64,000 nucleotides of DNA from Portibacter marinus (GCF_021533195.1 NZ_JAJNKB010000008.1:182026-246025); one strand, 5' to 3'. Counted from the first letter of the stretch, positions 1-9,589 are shown. A program made the numbers and translations. Notes: a model not told the origin generated them from the letters alone.

Positions 1-827
1 ACTCCCTCTATGTTGGTTTTAGTACTATCTGGTTTAGTAATTAAGTATCCAAGATCATCCATATGTAGAATTCCTTTGAATATCGATGTATTTGGCTTGT
101 GTCCTATTGCTACAAAAAATCCGGTTGCATCAATAGTACTCGTTTCTCCTGTTTTATTATTGACCACTTTAGCGCCAATGACGCTATCCTCACCTAAAAT
201 TTCCTCGGTACTGGTATTCCAGTGTACGATGATATTATCTTGCTTTATTACCCTTTCCTGCATTATTTTAGAGGCTCTCATTTCATCTCTTCTGACCAGC
301 AAATGGACTTTCGTACAAAGCTTTGCCAGATATGTAGCTTCTTCAGCTGCTGTATCCCCTCCACCCACAACGATCACGTCCTGGCCTTTAAAAAAGAAAC
401 CATCACAAACTGCACAGGCAGAAACACCCTTGTTCATTAATTTCTCCTCAGAGGGTAACCCTAACCACTTTGCAGATGCACCTGTTGCAATCACTACGGT
501 ATGTGCGTGTATTTCCTCTCCAGCTTCCGTTCTGATTTTTTTGACCTCGTCATTGAAATCAACGTCTGTGATCATCTCGTATCGAACCTCCGTACCGAAT
601 CGTTCAGCTTGTTTTCGGAACTCCTCCATCATTTGAGGACCCATTATTCCGTCAGGATAGCCAGGATAATTCTCCACATCTGTGGTAATCATCAATTGAC
701 CTCCGGGTTCAGAGCCTGTGAATAAAATGGGATTCATTCCAGCTCTGGCAGCATAAATAGCGGCAGTATAACCGGCAGGTCCTGAGCCTATTATCACATT
801 TTCATGAATTTTCTTCTCTTCTGACAT
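1..827 (-). CDS. trxB: Thioredoxin reductase (3' end outside window)
   Basis: The minus-strand frame opens at the ATG at 825-827 and stays open to the window edge, so the C-terminus is missing. It has the FAD-binding GSGPAGYTAAIYAAR block, the redox-active CAVCDG pair and the NADPH-binding VVGGGDTAAEEA block in the order of low-molecular-weight thioredoxin reductases. The enzyme is a cytoplasmic flavoprotein that passes electrons from NADPH to thioredoxin, which also serves the class Ia ribonucleotide reductase at 13-17 kb. The codon after ATG reads Ser-Glu-Glu-Lys, a normal start for the family. A TAnnTTTG-type box lies 19 bases upstream. A long plus-strand open frame over the same bases is its shadow. 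Confidence 0.95.
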   Translation of the reverse strand, partial: MSEEKKIHENVIIGSGPAGYTAAIYAARAGMNPILFTGSEPGGQLMITTDVENYPGYPDGIMGPQMMEEFRKQAERFGTEVRYEMITDVDFNDEVKKIRTEAGEEIHAHTVVIATGASAKWLGLPSEEKLMNKGVSACAVCDGFFFKGQDVIVVGGGDTAAEEATYLAKLCTKVHLLVRRDEMRASKIMQERVIKQDNIIVHWNTSTEEILGEDSVIGAKVVNNKTGETSTIDATGFFVAIGHKPNTSIFKGILHMDDLGYLITKPDSTKTNIEG

Positions 828-846
828 CTGATCTCTTTTGTGATCG

Positions 847-854
847 CAAAAATA
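847..854 (-). promoter_or_regulatory. Putative -7 promoter box for trxB
   Basis: On the minus strand this octamer reads TATTTTTG, a full match to the Bacteroidota -7 consensus TAnnTTTG, 19 bases before the trxB ATG. No clear TTTG -33 element is seen at the usual distance. Confidence 0.4.
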
Positions 855-1002
855 ATAATTCTTTACTCCTACCCTATTTTAACCAGTATAATTATGCGCT
901 ATTCATCGGATATATATGGGTCTCCTTCTAATAAATACATAAAAAAAGATGGAATCTTTTATTTTTAAGCGATGTTTATTAATTCGATAAAGAGAATAAA
1001 AC

Positions 1003-2526
1003 ATGCACGAATTCTATTTGTTTAGCTTCATCAGCGCTTTGGCCTTACTTGTCTTATGGCAAACACTTGGGAAGACAAAATTCTTCAGAAGGTTTTTTGG
1101 TACGCTTTTCATCATAGCGATGATCACTTATGCATTCGCGCTGTTTGATCTTCATCTCCGAGACTTTTCGAGTATGAAAATACTCTTTCGAGACTTGATC
1201 ATCCTCACCTTTGCATCTTTCGTTAGTGTATTAGCCCGGAAGTCTAAAACTGGAATGATTTCGTGGATCTTGATTGCAGGTTTTTCGATTTTTACGGTTT
1301 ATCAAAACAGGAGTATTCTTAGTCCTAAAGATTTTAAGCTAGATGAAGATGCTGAACTACTCATTAAACTAACTTCTCCTAGTGATCTCAATCCTGAAGG
1401 TGCATTAGCTAAATATCTGAGTCAAGAAGGCATCTCTTACCAAATTGCATTTCGACCCGAGGATGCAGAAAAAACAGAGCTGGATAATTATCTCCAGTTG
1501 AATATTCCCCAAAGTAACGCGATTACCTTAAACGAAATCAAGAAGAGACTGGCGAAGTTTGATGAAGTATCTTACATTGAAGAAAACGAAGTGATTCAAA
1601 TTTCACCTGTGGTTTCGGACCTAGATGTTAAAGAGATTGCTACTGAATTCAATGATCCACTTTCTTCAGAGCAATGGGCATTGGAGGCTTTGAATGTAGG
1701 TGCATTGCAAGATTTATTGATTGATAGAGGAGCGCAAAAGCAAGCTCGTTTATTCATACTTGATACAGGGGTGGATGCTAATCATGAGGATATAAAAGTC
1801 AATTACAGATCTCATAGAAGTAAATATGATACTGATGTCCAAAGTCATGGAACGCACTGTGCAGGGATTGCCGGTGCAGTAAGTAACAATGGCAAGGGTG
1901 TAGCTTCCATGTTGATTAATCCAGACTTTTTTACCATTTCGTCTATCAAAGTTTTGAATGATATGGGTATGGGTACACAAAAGAAGATAGTAGATGGTAT
2001 CATTGAAGCTGCAGATAACGGAGCAGATGTTATTTCGCTTTCGTTAGGTGGAAGAAGCACGGATAAAAGACAAAAAGTGTACGGAGAGACCGTCGAATAT
2101 GCTAACTCAAAGGGCGCAATTGTAGTTGTTGCAGCTGGTAATTCCGGGATGAATGCGAAAGGCTATTCTCCTGCTAATACGAAAGGTGTGATTACCGTAG
2201 CCGCGATTGATCAAAACAAAAATTTAGCAACATTCTCAAATACAGTTGAAGATATAGCGATGGGAATTGCTGCACCTGGTGTTGGAATACTTTCTACCAT
2301 TCCTGGAAATGATTATAAAGCCTATAATGGTACGTCAATGGCGACTCCATATGTAGCCGGATTGGTTGCTTTAATGAAAAGTATCAATCCATCTCTTCAG
2401 ACAGAGGAAGTTTATGAGTTGCTCAATGATAATGGCCAATATACAACCGCTAGTAGCAAAAGTGGCAATTTGATAGATCCCGCCAAAACAATCAAGAATC
2501 TAGTTGGCGCACGATCATTTCAGTGA
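1003..2526 (+). CDS. Membrane-anchored S8 (subtilisin-like) serine protease
   Basis: A 507-residue peptidase. Residues 1-105 hold about four hydrophobic segments instead of a cleavable signal peptide. Residues about 118-200 resemble an I9-type inhibitory propeptide, ending in VSYIEENEVIQI. The S8 domain follows, with all three catalytic residues: Asp254 (ILDTGVD), His282 (SHGTHCAG) and Ser445 (NGTSMATP), and the oxyanion Asn in AAGNSG. It should therefore be active and tethered to the inner membrane. Topology is not certain; an even number of helices with an outside N-terminus would place the protease in the periplasm. There is no T9SS sorting domain. Its 3' end overlaps the convergent aroK by 35 bases. 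The substrate is unknown. Confidence 0.85.
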   Translation: MHEFYLFSFISALALLVLWQTLGKTKFFRRFFGTLFIIAMITYAFALFDLHLRDFSSMKILFRDLIILTFASFVSVLARKSKTGMISWILIAGFSIFTVYQNRSILSPKDFKLDEDAELLIKLTSPSDLNPEGALAKYLSQEGISYQIAFRPEDAEKTELDNYLQLNIPQSNAITLNEIKKRLAKFDEVSYIEENEVIQISPVVSDLDVKEIATEFNDPLSSEQWALEALNVGALQDLLIDRGAQKQARLFILDTGVDANHEDIKVNYRSHRSKYDTDVQSHGTHCAGIAGAVSNNGKGVASMLINPDFFTISSIKVLNDMGMGTQKKIVDGIIEAADNGADVISLSLGGRSTDKRQKVYGETVEYANSKGAIVVVAAGNSGMNAKGYSPANTKGVITVAAIDQNKNLATFSNTVEDIAMGIAAPGVGILSTIPGNDYKAYNGTSMATPYVAGLVALMKSINPSLQTEEVYELLNDNGQYTTASSKSGNLIDPAKTIKNLVGARSFQ

Positions 2527-3019
2527 TTTTTTCAGGAGATTGCGCTCCATCAATGATATGATGTGCCTTTTCGTAATAAGATAGTCTACTTTGTAGTTTT
2601 GAATCAATTAACTGCTTTAAGTCACTCTTAGTTTGAGCTGATGAAATTAAGGGGCGATGTTCTTTTTGTTCCAGTAATCGATCTGTAAGGGCTTGTGGAC
2701 TTAGTTTTAGATAAAAACTTGTTCCAGTATGATTAATTAAAGTCATGTTGTCATTGTGACATGGGGTGCCTCCTCCTAATGCGACGATCAAAGGACTTTT
2801 GTAAAGTAATTCATGTAAACTTTCCGCTTCCAACTGTCGAAAGTAGACCTCCCCTTTTTCCTCAAATATTCTTTTTACTGATAAATTCTCCTTGTTGATA
2901 ATATAATCGTCCAGATCTACAAAATCAATATCTAATCTAACACTAAGTTCCCGTGCAATAGTAGACTTACCAGATCCCATGAACCCCAGAAGGTAGATTC
3001 GCTTTTGAACAGTATACAT
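2492..3019 (-). CDS. aroK: Shikimate kinase
   Basis: A 175-residue kinase that phosphorylates shikimate in the chorismate pathway for aromatic amino acids. It shows the Walker A loop GFMGSGKST (residues 12-20), the Asp35/Asp37 pair in VDLDDY for Mg2+ and shikimate, FRQLEAE, the LGGGTPC loop, and the lid arginine in HRPL. The frame stays open upstream of the ATG at 3017-3019, but that extension would run through the promoter and start of the divergent lipoprotein gene, and 175 residues is the normal family length. The 3' end overlaps the convergent protease gene. Confidence 0.93.
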   Translation of the reverse strand: MYTVQKRIYLLGFMGSGKSTIARELSVRLDIDFVDLDDYIINKENLSVKRIFEEKGEVYFRQLEAESLHELLYKSPLIVALGGGTPCHNDNMTLINHTGTSFYLKLSPQALTDRLLEQKEHRPLISSAQTKSDLKQLIDSKLQSRLSYYEKAHHIIDGAQSPEKITEMIVRQLDS

Positions 3020-3045
3020 AAGGACCAAGATATGGGAAAATTTGA

Positions 3046-3053
3046 TATTTTTG
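3046..3053 (+). promoter_or_regulatory. Putative -7 promoter box, near-leaderless start
   Basis: TATTTTTG matches TAnnTTTG only six bases before the ATG at 3060. If used, the transcript would begin at or next to that ATG. This argues against the upstream in-frame TTG at 3042, which lies outside such a transcript. Confidence 0.45.
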
Positions 3054-3059
3054 CGCGCA

Positions 3060-3545
3060 ATGAAAAAGCTCATATGTTTTCCAATCATTGTGCTTCTGCT
3101 ATCATGTAAAGCTGACAAAGGGCGTACCGTTGAATCCGCTGGAAAAGCAGGCTATGGTATGACAGATTATTCAGAGATCATACGCCATCCTGTGAGTTTG
3201 ACAAGTGTGCTTGATAGCAACGAAATATCATCCATTGAATTTATAGAAGATACCCTTTCTTTTGATACCATTCAAGCCGGTGCAGTGATTCAACGGTCAT
3301 TTGAATTCAGGAATATAGGAGCCAAACCTTTGTATATACTGGATACTAAAGTATCTTGTGGCTGTACGGTTACCGATTACTCAAATAAAGCAATAGCTCC
3401 AGGAGATACAGGATCTATAAAAGTTAAATTTGATTCAGAGGGTAAATCCGGTTACCAAAATAAATCAATTTTAGTATTATCTAACAGCTATCCCAATGAA
3501 GATCGACTTTATCTTCAGGGATATGTAAAAAATGAAATAAAATGA
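3060..3545 (+). CDS. DUF1573 lipoprotein
   Basis: About 161 residues starting MKKLICFPIIVLLLSC, a type II signal peptide with lipobox LLSC. The rest is one DUF1573 (ASH/MSP-like beta-sandwich) domain, with the family motifs SFEFRNIGAKPL, VSCGCTV and VKFDSEGKSG. Such proteins are common in Bacteroidota envelopes; their role is unknown. The stop codon overlaps the yajC start as ATGA (3542-3545), so the two genes are probably translationally coupled. That is a hint, not proof, that this protein is made with the secretion machinery. Confidence 0.85.
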   Translation: MKKLICFPIIVLLLSCKADKGRTVESAGKAGYGMTDYSEIIRHPVSLTSVLDSNEISSIEFIEDTLSFDTIQAGAVIQRSFEFRNIGAKPLYILDTKVSCGCTVTDYSNKAIAPGDTGSIKVKFDSEGKSGYQNKSILVLSNSYPNEDRLYLQGYVKNEIK

Positions 3546-3853
3546 TATTCTTACAAACAGGAGGTGGAGGAGGAATTTTCCAGTTGGTTATCTTTGGTGC
3601 CATTTTTCTTGTCTTTTGGTTATTTTTTATACGGCCACAAGCTAAGAAGCAAAAGGAACAGGGAAACTTCGTCACTAATTTGGAAAAAGGAAAAGAGGTC
3701 GTTACAGGTTCCGGAATCGTCGGAAAAATTAATAAAATTGAGGACAAGGTGGTTCATCTTCAAGTTGATCAGAAGACTTTTTTGAAAGTAATGAAATCTT
3801 CTATTTCGAAGGAGTTAACAGATGCTTATCAGTCTAAACCTGAAGAAAAATAG
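3542..3853 (+). CDS. yajC: Preprotein translocase subunit YajC
   Basis: A 103-residue protein with one N-terminal membrane helix (about residues 13-30), the family motif FFIRPQAKKQKEQ just after it, and a small cytoplasmic domain with LEKGKEVVTGSGIVGKI. YajC associates with SecDF at the SecYEG translocon. The glycine run right after the start is usual in this phylum. It overlaps the lipoprotein gene by four bases and is followed six bases later by a strong hairpin terminator. Confidence 0.95.
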   Translation: MIFLQTGGGGGIFQLVIFGAIFLVFWLFFIRPQAKKQKEQGNFVTNLEKGKEVVTGSGIVGKINKIEDKVVHLQVDQKTFLKVMKSSISKELTDAYQSKPEEK

Positions 3854-3858
3854 GCAAA

Positions 3859-3893
3859 AAAAAAGCTTCCAGAAATGATTCTGGAAGCTTTTT
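3859..3893. terminator. Bidirectional intrinsic terminator
   Basis: Inverted repeat AAAAAGCTTCCAGAA / TTCTGGAAGCTTTTT with a four-base loop, flanked by A and T runs. It sits between the converging yajC and T9SS cargo genes and can end transcripts from both sides. Confidence 0.9.
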
Positions 3894-3911
3894 ACCTTTC
3901 TAAAGGTATTT

Positions 3912-6900
3912 TTATCTTAACAGTGTGATATTTCCTTGTAACATGTAATCTAAATTATTTGGACAAGTAACCATCAAGATATAGGCATAAACATCCGGAG
4001 GAAGGTCAACATCATTAAAGGTTCCATTCCATCCATTTTCTACGTCCGTAGATTCAAAGACCAATTCTCCCCATCTGTCATAAATCCTTAGTCTCATTGA
4101 TTTTACAAAATTACTCTCTACTTTCAATACATCATTCATGCCATCTCCATTGGGAGTAAAAGCATTAGGAAAAAATACATCGGTCTCATCACATTGAGCT
4201 TGCACAACATTGACAGTCAGACTAGCCTCCGCAGTACATCCGTTTTCATCTGTTACAGTTACAGAGAATGTAGTCGTTTCCAGCAATGTATCTGTTGTGA
4301 AAGAAGGAGTTGTTGCCCCGGTATTCCACTCGTAAGTCCAATCCGGATCTTCCTCGACAACACCTATTTCCGTCACATTACATTGAAACACCTCTGCTGG
4401 ATCAGCCTCTATTTCTGCACTAACGGAAGAAATCATGAGTATGAAACTGGTATCTAGCGTACAACCGGAATCTTCATTGGTCACCGTAACCATAAATTCT
4501 GTATCCTCGGTAACATTCACAGTGATTTCAGCTCCAGTGTTACTGCCAACGATGCCACTTTCCGGGCTCCATACAAAGGACAGGTTGTCTCCTGAGTTGT
4601 CTACTATACTGATAACAGCTTCTTCGCCAGCACAAGCCACTTCAGGCCCTTCAATATTGATGTCAAAATTGTCTTCAATCAATTGTACCGTTGCCGTATC
4701 GAAACATCCGCCGGCATTGAAACCGATGACCGTGATTAATTCGTCGCCATCAGGCATATAGACAAGATCAGTATTATTTCCTATGATATTTTCATCTTCA
4801 TCCAACCATTCTATCACTGTGCCTTCGGTTTCTACATTTACCGTAAGATTGACTTCTTCTCCCGTACAATAGCGAACGGTATCTTGATCTAAATTGATGG
4901 ATACATCTTCAGGAACAATTATGGTTTTTGAGAAAGTATTGTCTCCACATCCACTTTCTGTCATAATGGTAACAGAATACAATCCAAAATCAGGGAAATT
5001 ATAGCATAGCATTCCGTTCATGGAGTCAACTTGCATTCCATCGTCTGTTCCGAAATCAAATGTAACGTCCAAATTACTCGGAGTTGAGGTATTCGTAAAA
5101 CAAACAATGGTGGTTCCGCACATTGGCAAAATGCTAAAGTTTAATTCGGCACCTCCTGTCATATCTTCAAGTATCACAACTTTACCAGCATCTCTGCTAC
5201 ACATCAAAGTATCACTGACTACCAGCTCAAACATAGCCATGGTTTCACCTTCAGCAAATGCAAATCGAGGATTAGAGGTGTCATCTCCATCGAAAATTAA
5301 TCCTTCCGTAGGAGTCCAGGTATAGGTCAGATCCGCATTAGGATTAGCCAGTAGAAAAGTGGTATCGCCTGGACAAACTCTAATGGTGTCACTGATAAAC
5401 TCAATATCTTCATCACTGATTGTCTGCGAATCAATGAATCCGGTAACAGTATCTCCACAACCATTATCAGAGCCCACAGTTAGTGTTACTTTAATACTAT
5501 CCTCTCTTGGAACGGTAATGATGACTGTATCACCTGTGGCAGACTCAGAAAATTCACCAAACTCAAAAAGCCAGTCGATCGTCGTAAACGGGAAATCTGG
5601 GTTTGTGGTAGTGCTGGTGTTAATAATCTGTATGGTTGCAAATTCATCCTCACATGAAATTATACTAATGTTAGGATCAAAAGAAGCTGTAATTCCATCC
5701 TCATTCGTATTGATGACTTGTGTGATTTCATCAGTACATCCGGTTTCAGAAGTAACTAAAAGTGTGACACTGATAGAATCTCGCCTGGGCAGTACAATTC
5801 TTAGTGTCTCACCATTTCGAGTTGTATCCACTCCTTCGCCGATTAAAGTCCACTCATAACTTTCAATTTCAAAATCCGGATTGGGCTCTACAGAAGTACT
5901 CACTAATGAAATATCAATGAAGTCTTCAAAACAGGCATTTCCAATGAAATTAGGATCAAAATTAGCTTCGATCTCAGAATCAAAGACACCCAGTTCCTTG
6001 ACAAATTCAGAAGTACATCCATCAGATGATCTTGTCCCTATTAACTTTATGGTGTAAAAACCTTCAGCTGGATAAGTGAAAGTTGGGTTTTCCTCCGTGG
6101 ATTTGAAATCATCACTATCATTGGGAAAATCAAAAAACCATTCATATTGGTCAATCTCAGTACTAGTATTGGTAAAAGTGACTTCTAAACCATCGCATTC
6201 CGGATCATTCTCCACTGTAAAAGAAGCATCAGGTGCTTCGATACATTCTCTAACATTGTATTCGAATTCTCTCTTAATGGTTCCCATGTATTCACCGTCG
6301 CGGTACTCGTCTACGCACACTGCTATTAAAAATTGACCTACCAAATTAGGTCTGCCTGAAAGCATACCTGTCTCCGGGTCAATGGTTAGCGGTTGCCCTC
6401 CCATAAAATTGTCCAGACCGAATCCATTAGCAAAAATAACTTCTTCATAGTCATAGCCTCTCGCGGGTTGTGGCCTCACATTGATGGGATCAGCTCCCAC
6501 CTGAGGAGTACACAAACTATAGACGAGTGAATCCCCATCAAGGTCTGTGGCAGACATATCTTCCTGAATTTCCTCATCCGCACATATATACAGTGCCGGG
6601 GTATCATCGAAAGTTGGCGAATTATTACATTCTATAGATGCTTTATTAGTGATAGGCACCACAAATGTAGCCCCAGTGGTCAGTGGATCCAAGATATTGG
6701 TTAAAGTTCCATTTCGACAGCATCTTGCAAATGCAAGAATGTATCCCCCAGGCCTAAATGGCAAAGTGATCGTATCAATGTAAGTAGAAGTGTGAACACA
6801 AACTTCGTCTCCAAGAAAATCACAGCCAGGAGTAAATTCAGTATTTAAGGTATCATCCTGGTTAAAAGGTATAGACAATTGACCTCCTTGGCCCAACCAC

Positions 6901-7163
6901 CATAGTAATTCTCCATTCGAGTCATAGATTCCAATCGAAGCCGGATCGTCAAATTCAGCCTCATCAGAACCAAACTCACAATCTCTTCGCAGTGTTAAAG
7001 TCACTTCAAAAGTCCAACTTGCCAGACATCTGTAGGTGATCTCTCCACCAACTATATGTGTTGCTTTTGATTGTGATGGAATCAAAAATAATCCCATTAC
7101 AAATAGCAAACTAATTAATTTAATCAGTTTCATTCCTGCTCTTGTTTTTATAGTATAAATCAT
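3912..7163 (-). CDS. Large secreted PKD/Ig-like protein with type B T9SS sorting domain
   Basis: A 1083-residue surface protein. The first ATG is three bases after the upstream stop; the internal ATG at 7133 (MKLIKLISLLFVMGLF) gives a cleaner signal peptide ending near SKA and may be the true start. After an N-terminal domain with HIVGGEITYRC comes a PKD domain (about 312-395), two closely similar repeats (about 398-487 and 493-579), then further Ig/PKD-like units with paired cysteines. The last 88 residues (FPNAFTPNGDGMNDV, then YDRWGELVFES) are the gliding-motility-associated, type B C-terminal domain recognised by T9SS. It is the third gene of an operon with a PorE-like protein and PorP/SprF, so those are probably its export or anchoring partners. 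Adhesin is the likely role. Confidence 0.88.
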   Translation of the reverse strand: MIYTIKTRAGMKLIKLISLLFVMGLFLIPSQSKATHIVGGEITYRCLASWTFEVTLTLRRDCEFGSDEAEFDDPASIGIYDSNGELLWWLGQGGQLSIPFNQDDTLNTEFTPGCDFLGDEVCVHTSTYIDTITLPFRPGGYILAFARCCRNGTLTNILDPLTTGATFVVPITNKASIECNNSPTFDDTPALYICADEEIQEDMSATDLDGDSLVYSLCTPQVGADPINVRPQPARGYDYEEVIFANGFGLDNFMGGQPLTIDPETGMLSGRPNLVGQFLIAVCVDEYRDGEYMGTIKREFEYNVRECIEAPDASFTVENDPECDGLEVTFTNTSTEIDQYEWFFDFPNDSDDFKSTEENPTFTYPAEGFYTIKLIGTRSSDGCTSEFVKELGVFDSEIEANFDPNFIGNACFEDFIDISLVSTSVEPNPDFEIESYEWTLIGEGVDTTRNGETLRIVLPRRDSISVTLLVTSETGCTDEITQVINTNEDGITASFDPNISIISCEDEFATIQIINTSTTTNPDFPFTTIDWLFEFGEFSESATGDTVIITVPREDSIKVTLTVGSDNGCGDTVTGFIDSQTISDEDIEFISDTIRVCPGDTTFLLANPNADLTYTWTPTEGLIFDGDDTSNPRFAFAEGETMAMFELVVSDTLMCSRDAGKVVILEDMTGGAELNFSILPMCGTTIVCFTNTSTPSNLDVTFDFGTDDGMQVDSMNGMLCYNFPDFGLYSVTIMTESGCGDNTFSKTIIVPEDVSINLDQDTVRYCTGEEVNLTVNVETEGTVIEWLDEDENIIGNNTDLVYMPDGDELITVIGFNAGGCFDTATVQLIEDNFDINIEGPEVACAGEEAVISIVDNSGDNLSFVWSPESGIVGSNTGAEITVNVTEDTEFMVTVTNEDSGCTLDTSFILMISSVSAEIEADPAEVFQCNVTEIGVVEEDPDWTYEWNTGATTPSFTTDTLLETTTFSVTVTDENGCTAEASLTVNVVQAQCDETDVFFPNAFTPNGDGMNDVLKVESNFVKSMRLRIYDRWGELVFESTDVENGWNGTFNDVDLPPDVYAYILMVTCPNNLDYMLQGNITLLR
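5427..5972 (-). repeat. Two tandem ~90-residue protein repeats in the T9SS cargo
   Basis: Residues about 398-487 and 493-579 share the pattern Asn-Pro-Asp-Phe, a Trp, a Gly-Asp/Glu-Thr, PR.DSI.VTL.V and GC.D..T in the same order. They look like a duplicated PKD-like unit. The relation is clear in protein; nucleotide identity was not computed. Confidence 0.75.
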
Positions 7164-7166
7164 GGG

Positions 7167-9569
7167 TTATTTGACAATTTGTTTAACACCTACAATTTCC
7201 ACCCTCCTTTCTTTCGAAGCCTCTGCACTGTAGATGGATAGGTTTTGGTTGCTGTTCGAATCACTTACATCATCTGGAGACAATGATTCTCCAAATGAAA
7301 TATCAGTAAGTATTAAACTTTCAGAATCTAAGTAAGGCTTTAAGGCGCCGTCTTTATATCGTTCAAGTTCGTTCATCACGGAAGCTACTCTTCTTTGACC
7401 TAAGTAAAGGTTATAAGCAGAAGTAGCTAGTGGCGATGTAAACCCTCTTACCAGTAATTCTAATTTTTCTCCCTGTTGTAATAATTCCTCTACTGTAGAT
7501 AAAAATACTTGTAACGAATCATAACCTGACTTAAGATCATTTTCGAAGAAATTCACAATGGCATCTTCATCAGGTGACCTTCTTACAAATAGATCTTTTC
7601 TGCCATAGTATCTATCAAACGTTTCAGAATAATTTCTAGTGGTCGTTCTGCTGATACTTCTTGGATTAGGTCTGTCATTGTCAAAATACAGTGCCAACGG
7701 TTTGGACAATAAATCCAACTCTAAATAAACATCTTGCCTTAACCTGCCATCGATAGCATTTTCACCATCAGCTAAGAAATTAACGGTCTCTGATCTATAA
7801 CTTGGTCTGGAAACAGCAATCTCGTACTCATGCCCTTGCTGAACTTGCAAAGTGAAATCATTTTTGGCAATATTGGTGAAATCATACACCTGTCGGGAGC
7901 CATCAGTCAAGTCCTTGACGATTACCCTTGCACCATTTAATTCCTTTTTGGTCGTTTTATCAAAGGTAAATATGTCTAAATCCAGCATATCGCCCACCAG
8001 GCAAATTTTCTTAGTAAAAACCTTTGATTTATATACCCTTTTAGTACTTAATGTTACGGTATCTGGAACGTAAAATTCCTTCTTCGCGACAATAAGGTAT
8101 TCTTTGTTCCTCTCCAATTCAAACTCATGTGTATCATCGGTTTCATTGGTTATCGAATCAAGGGCTTCTCCGGTTTTTGCATCAATCAGCACAACCGTTG
8201 CTCCCAGTAATTTTCTTTGCTCACCTGCTATATCTTCACATGTCAAGGCATTCAGACTTAAATTAACCGGCTCATACTTGGCATGATAGATATCAAAGCA
8301 ACAGGCTTCAATGGCATCTTCGATGTACATAGAGCTCTCTCTGTTCGAAGAAAGGTGACCAGAAAGCATGTCATTACTTAAAGTATAGTAAATGTCATCG
8401 TAACTAGAGTTGACTGGATTTTGCAGATGTTCTACTTCACCGTATTCTCCATTATTCTTCTCTGCCCGATAGATATCATAACCTCCCATTCCCTGATAAC
8501 CTTGAGAACTAAAATATAAGGTGTTACTCGGATTATGATAAAATGGTGTCGCATCGTTTTCGATGGTATTTATGGAATCCAGATTCATGGGCTGGGTCAT
8601 CTGCATATTATCATCTATGATCGTGTACCAAATATCAAACTTGCCCTTTCCACCAGGTCTGTCAGAAACGAAATAAAGAATTTCTTTATTGGTTTCAGAA
8701 TCAATTCCGACTGCTGGCTGGGTAGAAGTATATGTGGCATCATTGATATGATCGGGTAATTTTACCGCTTCTCCATATTTACCATCTTCCAGAACATCTC
8801 TATAGTATAAATCACACTTAATAGAATGATCAGCAGCGTAATCACACAAAGTGTAGAAAACTTTGTTGGACTTACTGCTAAACGTCGTGTGCGAAGTAAT
8901 TCTAGATTCATCATTAATAGTTTCGACTTCCACACCAGCATCCCCATCTTCACTTATCAAAATCTTGGCAATGTATTTGGGATCTCTGGCATCAGCCGGG
9001 TTAGGCTCAAGAAATCTCAAAGAAGAATAAAAAAGTTCACCATCTCTCTCCAGAGCTCCTACCTCAGAAAACTGAGTATTTACTGCTCCAAGCCTTGTGA
9101 TCGTTACACTTTCGTCCGGATTTTCCAGTTGTTCCATAGCGAACTCTGAAGCTTTTCTTTCTTTCTCTGCCTTCAACGTAAAATACTCATCCTCTCCTTC
9201 ATGCTCAGATAGATACATGTTGAAGTTGTCAATGGCAGATTGGTACTTACCCAGTCTTTGTTGCATTTCACCCAGGTAATAAGTTGCTGTAGGAAATTGA
9301 TTGTCGTAATCCCTTTCTACCACTTTGTTGTACCACTCTTCAGCATAACTGAATGCGTCATACTTACGCGCCATTTCTGCGGATCCAAAAGCCAGATCTA
9401 GCCTGGTTGTATCAAACTCGTAAGCTTCCTGCAGATATCTATAAGCAGCGTAGTAATTTTTCTCTTGAGCTGCTTCTTCCGCTGCTTTGAGATAGGCTTT
9501 GAAGGTCTGTCCGTATGACGAACTTAGAAAACCTCCAAATATTATTAATATGTATAAAAATCGTTTCAT
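7167..9569 (-). CDS. PorE-like outer-membrane protein (TPR, PD40 propeller, CRD, OmpA)
   Basis: About 800 residues from the ATG at 9569 (MKRFLYILIIFGGFLSSSYGQ, a signal peptide); an in-frame GTG 36 bases upstream would overlap porP. Domain order is TPR helices, a WD40/PD40 beta-propeller with the classic blades SDRPGGKGKFDIW and SSQGYQGMGGYDIY, carboxypeptidase-regulatory-like beta domains, and a divergent C-terminal OmpA-like domain (LYFDNDRPNP, then LGQRRVASVMNEL). This is the order known for PorE, the T9SS component proposed to bind peptidoglycan. It lies 20 bases after porP and three bases before the cargo gene. As many Bacteroidota carry several such cassettes, it may be a cargo-specific paralogue rather than the core component. 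Confidence 0.85.
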   Translation of the reverse strand: MKRFLYILIIFGGFLSSSYGQTFKAYLKAAEEAAQEKNYYAAYRYLQEAYEFDTTRLDLAFGSAEMARKYDAFSYAEEWYNKVVERDYDNQFPTATYYLGEMQQRLGKYQSAIDNFNMYLSEHEGEDEYFTLKAEKERKASEFAMEQLENPDESVTITRLGAVNTQFSEVGALERDGELFYSSLRFLEPNPADARDPKYIAKILISEDGDAGVEVETINDESRITSHTTFSSKSNKVFYTLCDYAADHSIKCDLYYRDVLEDGKYGEAVKLPDHINDATYTSTQPAVGIDSETNKEILYFVSDRPGGKGKFDIWYTIIDDNMQMTQPMNLDSINTIENDATPFYHNPSNTLYFSSQGYQGMGGYDIYRAEKNNGEYGEVEHLQNPVNSSYDDIYYTLSNDMLSGHLSSNRESSMYIEDAIEACCFDIYHAKYEPVNLSLNALTCEDIAGEQRKLLGATVVLIDAKTGEALDSITNETDDTHEFELERNKEYLIVAKKEFYVPDTVTLSTKRVYKSKVFTKKICLVGDMLDLDIFTFDKTTKKELNGARVIVKDLTDGSRQVYDFTNIAKNDFTLQVQQGHEYEIAVSRPSYRSETVNFLADGENAIDGRLRQDVYLELDLLSKPLALYFDNDRPNPRSISRTTTRNYSETFDRYYGRKDLFVRRSPDEDAIVNFFENDLKSGYDSLQVFLSTVEELLQQGEKLELLVRGFTSPLATSAYNLYLGQRRVASVMNELERYKDGALKPYLDSESLILTDISFGESLSPDDVSDSNSNQNLSIYSAEASKERRVEIVGVKQIVK

Positions 9570-9589
9570 GTCTGAACTTGGGACTTTAC

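Noticed and set aside
10..636. Long plus-strand open frame of 208 codons
   Set aside because: It lies antisense to trxB, whose motifs are clear, and its translation has no domain or signal.
5359..5859. Plus-strand open frame of 166 codons within the T9SS cargo gene
   Set aside because: Ser/Val/Pro-rich translation typical of an antisense frame over a repetitive acidic protein.
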